Part shown: one piece after another, positions 1-4,878 of the stretch
Position numbering within the stretch: position 1 is the first letter of the stretch
Layout of the letters: every line of letters starts with the position of its first letter
From: Caldifarciminota bacterium
GTDB taxonomy: Bacteria > Hydrothermota > Tepidihabitantia > Tepidihabitantales > JAOUPE01
Direction of reading: 5' to 3'
DNA: 7,518 bases
NCBI GenBank assembly: GCA_029880025.1
Contig: JAOUPE010000074.1
Location: 1-7,518 of the forward strand
Notes under the pieces: model-generated
Told to the model about the DNA's origin: nothing
The model's database searches: none
What the model saw: only the letters and a program-made list of their open reading frames with translations
Made by a program: the position numbers and the translations under genes

Positions 1-815
1 TCTTTGGTTATTGTTGTCTCAGATTCGATTTTCTCTTTGGATTCTATCGTTTCCTGGGGCGAACATGAGGTTTGGCTTAAAACTTCATTTTCGTTTAATG
101 GTTGAGATGTTTGATTGATTGCCGGGATTCTTTCACTCTCTTCATTTAGGTTTTCGGACGGTTCTATCGGGGGCGGTATTTGAATTTCTTCGGTAGCCGG
201 ACTAAAAAGTTTTTCGGCTTCAGATGTTAATGTTGTTTGGTTATTTTCTTCGATAGCAGGAGGAGTAGCATCAATCGGTGATTCGGTTTCGCTCTTTTCG
301 GCTGGTTCGGATAATGCTTTGGTTTCCGGTTGCGTTTGAACGGAAGCTTGCTTCACTTTGTTTTGCTCGCAGGGTTGTTCAATTTGTTCGAAGGTTGCCT
401 GGTTCGGCATGGTGGATATCTGGTCCTTTTGGTCAGGCGTTGTTGCTTCGGCAATTTTTTCCTGGTAGAGCATATCGAGCACCATAATGACATCCGAGGC
501 TGAGACACCTCTTTTTAGGGCGGCTCCTTCAAGATGATTAGAAATTATACGTATTGCTTCGAGAATAATCTGGGTGTTCTCGACTTTGAATGGCGGCGAC
601 TTTGAATGCGGCGTAATTATCCCTAAGAGGTCATCGAGTTTTTGTATTAAAACGACAAGGTCGTTATTGCCTTTATTTATAGCCAAGTCTTTCAAATGGT
701 TCAATCCGATTTTGAGCGAATCGATTAGGTTCTGGTCAGGTGCGAAAAGGCTTAGTGCCTGAAAGCCGTCTTGTAAAAGTAAGACGAGTTCCTTAGCTTT
801 TAGTAGTGTCGGCAT
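1..815 (-). CDS. CheA-like histidine kinase, N-terminal part (partial, runs off the window)
   Basis: An open frame of 271 codons begins with ATG at 815 and has no stop before base 1, so the C-terminal part lies outside the window. Residues 1-115 are predicted helical and resemble a CheA P1/Hpt domain: a helix with NHLKDLA at 39-45, then VVLIQKLDDLL at 54-64, then a third helix ending HLEGAALKRG at 94-103. Against the usual H-x-L-K-G phosphoacceptor motif the His position aligns with Asn39, and His40 is displaced by one. Residues about 120-271 form a low-complexity Glu/Pro/Thr/Ser-rich linker, as is common between CheA domains. The start lies 23 nt inside the receptor gene; a TAG lies in frame nine codons upstream of the ATG, leaving no ATG, GTG or TTG before it. 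No close SD is visible, which fits translational coupling. The CheA assignment rests on the P1-like pattern plus the CheW and MCP neighbours; no kinase domain is visible. Alternatives are a stand-alone Hpt-like scaffold or an unrelated helical protein. Confidence 0.6.
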   Translation of the reverse strand, partial: MPTLLKAKELVLLLQDGFQALSLFAPDQNLIDSLKIGLNHLKDLAINKGNNDLVVLIQKLDDLLGIITPHSKSPPFKVENTQIILEAIRIISNHLEGAALKRGVSASDVIMVLDMLYQEKIAEATTPDQKDQISTMPNQATFEQIEQPCEQNKVKQASVQTQPETKALSEPAEKSETESPIDATPPAIEENNQTTLTSEAEKLFSPATEEIQIPPPIEPSENLNEESERIPAINQTSQPLNENEVLSQTSCSPQETIESKEKIESETTITK

Positions 816-1701
816 GGGATAATAAGTCAGTAGTTTCTTCTAATATCTTTTTCACATTTCCGGCAGATTGAACCGAGCGGTCAGCCAACTTTTGCAATTC
901 TTCGGCTACGACCTTAAACCCTTTACCTGACTCGCCGGCTCGGGTCGCTTCAAGGAGTGCGTTAAATGCCATTATTGAAATCCGTTCTCCAATATCCTCT
1001 ACGGCTTCTTCAATTCTTTGAAATCTTTGATTCACCAGCATGACATCGGCAAGTTGAGAAGATTCAGTGACGGTTGATTTCTTAGCCGTTTCAGGTGGTC
1101 TTTTTCTTTTGCTAAATAGAAAGTAGAGCGCCAATTCCACGGCATAAAGAACTGTTACCAGCACTAATGCCATAATCAGCTTATTTTTTACTTGATTCGT
1201 CAAGTTGTTTTTCCAATTTTCCGTTTCGGCAAGACTCAGCTTTTGTAAATTTAGGATAAGAATTTCATTCTTGCCAAATTCGGTTCTCAATTCCCCGAGG
1301 GTTGAAATCGCAGCTTTCGAAAGGTCATATTCCTGGTGTTTAGATTTCAGGTCAGCAATCATTTCTTTCTCCAATTTTATTAACTTCCGGCTACTATCAA
1401 TTACCGAAACGATTGGTGCTTTTTTAAATTCCGGGGTTTTCGACAGCTCATTAAGTCTAATTTCAGTCAAATCGACATCGGCGGCTACTGCCTCGAGTTG
1501 AACAATCTGTTCAAAAAGTCGATACTTTTCTAAGTTGATTTGACTGTCTTTAATGACTCGAATCAAATCGGTATTTGGCGCCAAAGCCTTATTCGTCCTG
1601 GTCTGCAATTTGCCGAATGCGGAGAACCCAAACCAGGCAGCGGCACCAAGAAGAATTAAGGTGAGTAAAAACCTAACCGGTGAATAGATTCTAAGCAACA
1701 T
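793..1701 (-). CDS. Minimal methyl-accepting chemotaxis-type receptor, no HAMP, signalling tip only
   Basis: 302 aa. A membrane segment at about 11-29 (FLLTLILLGAAAWFGFSAF) is followed by a helical, charged region at 30-174 that probably lies outside the membrane as the sensor bundle. A second membrane segment at about 175-197 is followed by KRKRPP, a positive-inside cue. The cytoplasmic part is only about 105 residues. It holds a recognisable MCP hairpin tip: ISIMAFNALLEATRAGE (241-257), GKGFKVVAEELQKLADRS (259-276), then a short helix to the end. In canonical receptors this reads NLLALNAAIEAARAGE...GRGFAVVA.EVR.LAE. There is no HAMP domain and only about 25 residues of N-terminal signalling helix, so the usual methylation helices are absent. 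The ATG at 1701 has a strong AGGAGG SD at 1708-1713, six bases away, inside the end of the CheW-like gene; the two genes overlap by 11 nt. It probably senses a signal outside the membrane and recruits the CheW/CheA-like neighbours. Receptor family is clear; ligand unknown. Confidence 0.85.
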   Translation of the reverse strand: MLLRIYSPVRFLLTLILLGAAAWFGFSAFGKLQTRTNKALAPNTDLIRVIKDSQINLEKYRLFEQIVQLEAVAADVDLTEIRLNELSKTPEFKKAPIVSVIDSSRKLIKLEKEMIADLKSKHQEYDLSKAAISTLGELRTEFGKNEILILNLQKLSLAETENWKNNLTNQVKNKLIMALVLVTVLYAVELALYFLFSKRKRPPETAKKSTVTESSQLADVMLVNQRFQRIEEAVEDIGERISIMAFNALLEATRAGESGKGFKVVAEELQKLADRSVQSAGNVKKILEETTDLLSHADTTKS

Positions 1702-2224
1702 TCTTTTCCTCCTTTAGCCAGACCAAATTTTTAGGGTTTATCACCCAAATCTCACCCGCTTCGCCGAAGTCACCCCGAGTCGAGTCATCACGATTAAACC
1801 ATACACCGAGTGAATACTCGGCAAAAAGATTTGGCTTCGACTTTGGTGAATCTAAGATTACCGCCCAGTTAGAAATATTTGGGATGTTGCTTTCTTGTTT
1901 ACCTGAGGTGCTTATAACTGCATCATCGCTGGTATTTTTAACCGGGACAACTTCATCAACCGGAATATCTATGATACCGTTCACTTCATTTACCACTAAA
2001 CCGAATTCATCTGAATCGTTACTCAACAATAAAATCATTTTTTTTGAATCAGACTTGATAAGGTCGACCACTGGTAAAGCCTGGTTTCGAACTACGGCTA
2101 ATCCCAGGACATGTTCGGGCAGGTTCGGTATCGAAGTAAGGTTGGGCATTGGATAAGCGGCTAAAACCGAGCCGATGGGAAAGGCAATTTTATCTTCGCC
2201 CACGGTTACAAGAATATGATTCAT
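1691..2224 (-). CDS. CheW-like coupling protein with a C-terminal insertion
   Basis: 177 aa from ATG at 2224. The N-terminal two thirds follows the CheW fold pattern: ILVTVGEDKIAFPIGSVLA (4-22), LTSIPNLPEHVLGLAVVRNQALPVVDL (29-55), then KMILLLSNDSDEFGLVVNEVNGIIDIPVDEVVPV (62-95). These match the family's FPI..V, plP..P..v.Gv...rg..iPVvDL and GL.VD.V..i..i strings. The closing strand and helix, normally viliLD...L, seem split: NWAVILD at 119-125, then about 30 extra residues (PKSKPNLFAEYSLGVWFNRDD...), then EIWVINPKNLVW at 158-169. CheW proteins link receptors to CheA in the cytoplasm. A longer version from TTG at 2284 is possible, but the ATG forms an ATGA overlap with the stop of the upstream small gene, and the core CheW strand begins right after it. 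That coupling, rather than the weak purine stretch upstream, decides the start. Confidence 0.85.
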   Translation of the reverse strand: MNHILVTVGEDKIAFPIGSVLAAYPMPNLTSIPNLPEHVLGLAVVRNQALPVVDLIKSDSKKMILLLSNDSDEFGLVVNEVNGIIDIPVDEVVPVKNTSDDAVISTSGKQESNIPNISNWAVILDSPKSKPNLFAEYSLGVWFNRDDSTRGDFGEAGEIWVINPKNLVWLKEEKNVA

Positions 2225-2418
2225 TTTGCGTTCAAATCTTTCTCGACGAAGAATATTAGAGAAAAGAAAGGGCAGATGTGACAAATTTCAGTTTGCCTTT
2301 GCCAATCTTCCTCACGTTCATAGCAGTTCGCTTTTGGTTGGTTGGAAGATTGTCGAGGATGGGCAACGAAATGTTTTAGGCAAGCAGAATCGATGATGCG
2401 TTCTAAAAAATTACTCAT
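2221..2418 (-). CDS. Small Cys/His-rich hypothetical protein, first gene of the chemosensory operon
   Basis: 65 aa, not recognised. Evidence that it is real: ATG at 2418 has a strong SD (AAAGGGG, 2425-2431, six bases upstream); it is the first frame after a very good promoter; and its TGA overlaps the CheW-like ATG as ATGA (2224-2221). Visible features are four Cys (13, 32, 46, 49) and His16, His20 and His47. The C-terminal half reads NCYEREEDWQRQTEICHICPFF, a Cys, 13 residues, then a CxxC followed by Pro. This recalls small CWE...CP metal or redox motifs found in signalling proteins, but the resemblance is loose. The last 15 residues include a short hydrophobic stretch (FFSLIFFV, 51-58), too short for a sure membrane helix. 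It may bind a metal or Fe-S cluster and feed the neighbouring CheW/MCP module (inference). It could also serve mainly as a leader peptide that couples translation. Confidence 0.65.
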   Translation of the reverse strand: MSNFLERIIDSACLKHFVAHPRQSSNQPKANCYEREEDWQRQTEICHICPFFSLIFFVEKDLNAK

Positions 2419-2456
2419 AAAATACCCCTTTCTTTTACTCTCTTAACGCATCGATT
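2388..2456 (-). promoter_or_regulatory. Possible mRNA hairpin enclosing the SD and start codon of the small Cys-rich gene
   Basis: In the mRNA, AATCGATGCGTT (2456-2445) in the 5' leader can pair with AACGCATCATCGATT (2402-2388) early in the coding region. This gives 12 base pairs with one 3-nt bulge. The 42-nt loop (2444-2403) holds the SD, the ATG and the first codons. Such an arrangement could present or mask the ribosome site. The pairing is seen directly; regulatory function is inference. Confidence 0.35.
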
Positions 2457-2486
2457 GTTATATGGCCATCTCCTACTTCAAGTTAT

Positions 2487-2514
2487 ATTATATCGGAAAA
2501 ATTTTCCGAGTCAA
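2487..2514 (-). promoter_or_regulatory. Sigma70-type promoter of the chemosensory operon
   Basis: Read on the minus strand: -35 TTGACT (2514-2509), 16-nt spacer, -10 TATAAT (2492-2487), followed by ATATAA. Transcription would start near 2480, leaving a leader of about 60 nt before the ATG at 2418. It lies just downstream of the terminator of the 613-codon gene, so the operon has its own control. The leader holds tiny ATG frames (ATGGCCATATAA and ATGCGTTAA) with no clear coding meaning. Confidence 0.85.
2493..2509. promoter_or_regulatory. Perfect 17-nt palindrome filling the promoter spacer (putative operator)
   Basis: TCGGAAAAATTTTCCGA has two perfect 8-nt arms (TCGGAAAA / TTTTCCGA) around one central A. 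It fills the spacer between the -35 and -10 boxes of the chemosensory promoter. A protein bound here would block RNA polymerase, as MerR- or TetR-class spacer operators do. The symmetry is seen directly; the regulator is unknown and not encoded in the visible part of the cluster. Confidence 0.65.
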
Positions 2515-2537
2515 GAGAAAAGTATAGGGTCGGTTGT

Positions 2538-2572
2538 AATAAAATAAAAAAGGGGGCAATGAGCCCCCTTTT
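2538..2572 (-). terminator. Intrinsic terminator of the secreted 613-aa protein gene
   Basis: On the minus strand the stem AAAAGGGGGC (2572-2563) pairs perfectly with GCCCCCTTTT (2557-2548) around a 5-nt loop TCATT. It continues into T6-A-T4-A (2552-2541 region), the classic U tract. It sits 16 nt after the stop at 2588 and before the chemosensory promoter at 2514. On the plus strand the stem is followed only by TTTTC, so bidirectional action would be weak. Confidence 0.9.
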
Positions 2573-2587
2573 CATTGGTCTTTATTT

Positions 2588-4429
2588 TTAGTGGGCGATG
2601 ATTAATTTCTCGATATTTTCTTTTCCGCCTTCTATTTTCAGAAAGTAGATGCCATCGGCGAGCTTTTTGCCGGCATCGTCTCTGCCATGCCAGATGATTT
2701 CTTCGTTTTTCGCCGTAAGAGTTTTGACCCGAGAACCGGTCGCATTGTAGATATTTAAGGTGACAGTTTTCTTTTGCGGGTTGGCAAATTTAATCAGGGT
2801 CTGGGTGCGGAATGGATTAGGTGCCACTATGGTCTGAGGGATTGGTCCAGCCGGTGTTAATTCTTCTTCGATACCGACGGTTTGGACCATGGCTCGGATG
2901 CATACATCGTGAATTGACGCATGACGACTTGGTGCCCAGCCCGTGGTGTATTCCCAGCCTTGTCGTGAGAAGGGCAGTAGGGTATCCATACCGAAAGATG
3001 GGCGGGCAGCTATCGATGAAATCGCTCCTATAAAGAATGCACCATCATTAATCACAGCCGGCGTAGTAAAGTTTACCGTATACCAGTTAGCGGTGAAGAC
3101 ATTTAAAGTGGCTGAAGTCAAAGTGTCACCGGGTATGCCGCCTGGACCATTATCATCTAAAACTCCAACAAAAATATCAGTTGCCGGTGTCGCTGATGCA
3201 TAAACCTTCATACCGGTTACTCGGCACGGATACTGAGGTGGCACAAATCGGTTACCATAGCCTCCAGGACCGTTCCAGTAATATTGTCGATGGGCAATAC
3301 CATTGTCATATTGGAGTTCTGCTGGATACGTCACTACTCTCATTTCTACTATTGACTGGTCATTTCCTGGAAACATATCACCAGTGAGCGAGGTCTTAGC
3401 CGTAAATGTGAACTGTCCGTTGGTCGAGGCTACCCAGTCCGGAGAAAAGATCATCGAATCAATCTCACCTGGGAGTAATGTCCCAGCTTGTAAGGTATCA
3501 GCATAAATGGTTTGACCGGATTGATTCTTAATCCAACCGCAAACCGGAAAGTTGGCTTCGGTCTGGTTGCCGAAATTCTTTACTTTTGACCAAGGGGTTA
3601 GATTGTCGCCATTATACATGAAAATGCCAGCCGAATTTTCGGATAGCGCACTGTAAATTCCGACATCGTGAACCTGATAGGCACTGCTTTCAGGTGGCGT
3701 GAATCGTATCACTAATGAATCATGAGGCATATTGTAACTCGGGAATCCCATAAATAAATAATTTAAACCGATTTGACCGGTTACATTTTCAATACCGATT
3801 GAATTAGTCGAATCAGTCCAGCCATTATAAGGTGCACCTTCCTGTTCTTTATACTGAAAAGTGATTGTCGAATCAGGTCGGCTGAGAATGATTTGGAAAG
3901 TATTGTTACCGGTTCCGTTAGGTCGGGTCCAGAACCGAACGCTGTCATATTCGATAATCAGAGTATCATTAGCCCCATTGGTCCAATACCAGCAAGTAGC
4001 ATTGCCAACACTAAAATCTAAATCGGACATTAAGGGAGCTAAGACATTATTAGGTCGATCTGGACTCGGAACCCGGTGGAATGGGGAAGAGGCATTGAAA
4101 TTGTCACCAAAGCTGATATAACCATTCGAACCGAGGTAGAAGCTGTTCACCGTATACCAGTAATAAGGGAATTCGAAACCGATTGGAAACGGTCCGACCA
4201 CATTATCATCAGCCAGACCAGTCACAGGAGTGCCAGTCCCGGAAATCGAAATCCAGTTGTAAACCGGGGCACCGGGTGCGGTGGTGTCTGAATCTAACCA
4301 GGTATAGCCAAAAGTGTCTGGTCCACCCCCACCAAAATCAAATGAAGTTACATTACCATTAAAGGAAGGAAATGAACTCGTCTGGGGTGACGCAGCAACA
4401 AGTATCACCACCAATAAAGTATTTAACAT
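2588..4429 (-). CDS. Secreted multidomain beta-sandwich protein with C-terminal sorting/FlgD-Ig-like domain
   Basis: 613 aa. ATG at 4429 has a strong AAGGAGG SD (4434-4440). A short hydrophobic signal peptide (MLNTLLVVILVAA) likely ends near residue 13; unusually it has no Lys or Arg in its n-region. Residues about 20-245 form a beta-rich domain with YLGSNGYISFGDNF (98-111), NVLAPLMSDLDF (128-139) and IGIENVTGQIGLNYL (211-225), a pattern found in large secreted proteins of uncultured bacteria. Residues about 254-367 look like a CARDB-type domain: HDVGIYS, WSKVKNFGN, PGEIDSMIF, then GNDQSIVEMRV. Residues 370-520 form another beta domain starting AELQYDNG and Gly/Tyr/Trp-rich. Residues 536-613 are the tail: APNPF, VTLNIYNATGSRVKTL, WHGRDDAGKKLADGIYFLKI, ending KLIIAH. 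Such tails direct or anchor proteins at the cell surface. No catalytic motif is seen, so an adhesive or structural surface role is likely (inference). It is monocistronic, with its own promoter and terminator. Confidence 0.85.
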   Translation of the reverse strand: MLNTLLVVILVAASPQTSSFPSFNGNVTSFDFGGGGPDTFGYTWLDSDTTAPGAPVYNWISISGTGTPVTGLADDNVVGPFPIGFEFPYYWYTVNSFYLGSNGYISFGDNFNASSPFHRVPSPDRPNNVLAPLMSDLDFSVGNATCWYWTNGANDTLIIEYDSVRFWTRPNGTGNNTFQIILSRPDSTITFQYKEQEGAPYNGWTDSTNSIGIENVTGQIGLNYLFMGFPSYNMPHDSLVIRFTPPESSAYQVHDVGIYSALSENSAGIFMYNGDNLTPWSKVKNFGNQTEANFPVCGWIKNQSGQTIYADTLQAGTLLPGEIDSMIFSPDWVASTNGQFTFTAKTSLTGDMFPGNDQSIVEMRVVTYPAELQYDNGIAHRQYYWNGPGGYGNRFVPPQYPCRVTGMKVYASATPATDIFVGVLDDNGPGGIPGDTLTSATLNVFTANWYTVNFTTPAVINDGAFFIGAISSIAARPSFGMDTLLPFSRQGWEYTTGWAPSRHASIHDVCIRAMVQTVGIEEELTPAGPIPQTIVAPNPFRTQTLIKFANPQKKTVTLNIYNATGSRVKTLTAKNEEIIWHGRDDAGKKLADGIYFLKIEGGKENIEKLIIAH

Positions 4430-4475
4430 AATACCTCCTTGCCAGGAGAAAAACTAATGTCCCAGCATAGTCTAA

Positions 4476-4503
4476 TTTATATCCAGAGTATTGCACTTGT
4501 CAA
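4476..4503 (-). promoter_or_regulatory. Sigma70-type promoter of the secreted protein gene
   Basis: Read on the minus strand: consensus -35 TTGACA (4503-4498), 16-nt spacer, -10 TATAAA (4481-4476). Start of transcription would be near 4469, giving a leader of about 40 nt that ends in the AAGGAGG site of the ATG at 4429. This is the clearest promoter in the divergent region. Confidence 0.8.
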
Positions 4504-4507
4504 TAGC

Positions 4508-4547
4508 AAATATCCGTTATCATAAAAAAAGTTCATAACCGATATTT
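4508..4547. repeat. Inverted repeat just upstream of the secreted-protein promoter
   Basis: AAATATCCGTTAT (4508-4520) and ATAACCGATATTT (4535-4547) are inverted copies matching at 12 of 13 positions, with a 14-nt A-rich spacer. It begins 5 nt upstream of the -35 box, a usual place for an activator site. It could equally be a hairpin belonging to the repeat family that fills this spacer. Its right half contains TTCATAACCGAT (4532-4543), which recurs exactly at 4746-4757. Confidence 0.5.
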
Positions 4548-4584
4548 TTTAATCTTACCAAAATTAGATGTGCTTTAGATTTCA

Positions 4585-4605
4585 AATGAGGGGCAACCCC
4601 TCATT
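4585..4605. repeat. Perfect 9-bp hairpin with 3-nt loop
   Basis: AATGAGGGG (4585-4593) and CCCCTCATT (4597-4605) are perfect inverted copies around CAA. Neither strand has a T tract right after the stem, so it is not a standard intrinsic terminator. It marks the left edge of the palindromic element. Confidence 0.6.
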
Positions 4606-4634
4606 CTCCCCAGCCCCAGTCTTTCGGATAACCA

Positions 4635-4666
4635 CGAAATCACGAAATTATGAAAACACGAAAAAA
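4635..4666. repeat. Four tandem copies of a degenerate 8-mer
   Basis: CGAAATCA, CGAAATTA, TGAAAACA and CGAAAAAA follow head to tail (consensus CGAAANNA). They sit inside the left arm of the palindromic element and explain why that arm is longer than the right one, which has the equivalent of about two units. Confidence 0.6.
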
Positions 4667-4878
4667 AATCGTTAGGCGATTGATGGTAACGAGGCTCGTC
4701 TCGGTATTCGGCAACTTCAAACATAAGACGCTTGACGAAACAAGCTTCATAACCGATTAACGATTTTTCGTGTCTTCGTGGTTAAATTTCTTTGGGGATT
4801 CAGAGGGGCAACACCTTTTTGTGAAGACAAATAATTTAGTCCTTGACTTATCAGCGGTTTAATATGAGAATTAAAAGG

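Larger units (their letters stand above)
4585..4812. repeat. Palindromic MITE-like intergenic element
   Basis: This fills most of the 413-nt gap between the divergent genes. The core arms are AACCACGAA...ATCGTTA (4630-4674) and its inverted copy 4758-4783 (reverse complement AACCACGAA-GACACGAAAA-ATCGTTA). The left arm is longer by about 19 nt because of a tandem repeat. Outward, CCCCTC..TCCCCA-like strings continue the inverted similarity on both sides. The 10-mer GAGGGGCAAC occurs near both ends (4588-4597 and 4803-4812) in direct orientation. The interior has small palindromes, ACGAG-G-CTCGT (4689-4699) and GCTTG-ACGAAA-CAAGC (4730-4745). No coding frame of note was seen. It may be a non-autonomous mobile element or a structured RNA. 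The direct repeats do not abut the arms, so a target duplication is not proven. Confidence 0.55.

Noticed and set aside
278..762. Plus-strand open frames of 69 and 62 codons
   Set aside because: They lie antisense to the long minus-strand CheA-like frame, have no SD and encode Arg/Phe-rich strings typical of shadow frames.
2224..2284. TTG start at 2284 giving a 197-aa CheW-like protein
   Set aside because: The extra residues overlap the small gene in another frame, match nothing in CheW, and the ATG at 2224 is coupled by ATGA.
4630..4783. CRISPR-like array
   Set aside because: The units are 8-9 nt, contiguous and degenerate, with no spacers of even length.
4588..4812. GAGGGGCAAC pair as target-site duplication of a transposon
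   Set aside because: The copies do not abut the inverted arms (32 nt away on one side, 19 on the other), so they may be part of the palindromic element rather than a duplication.
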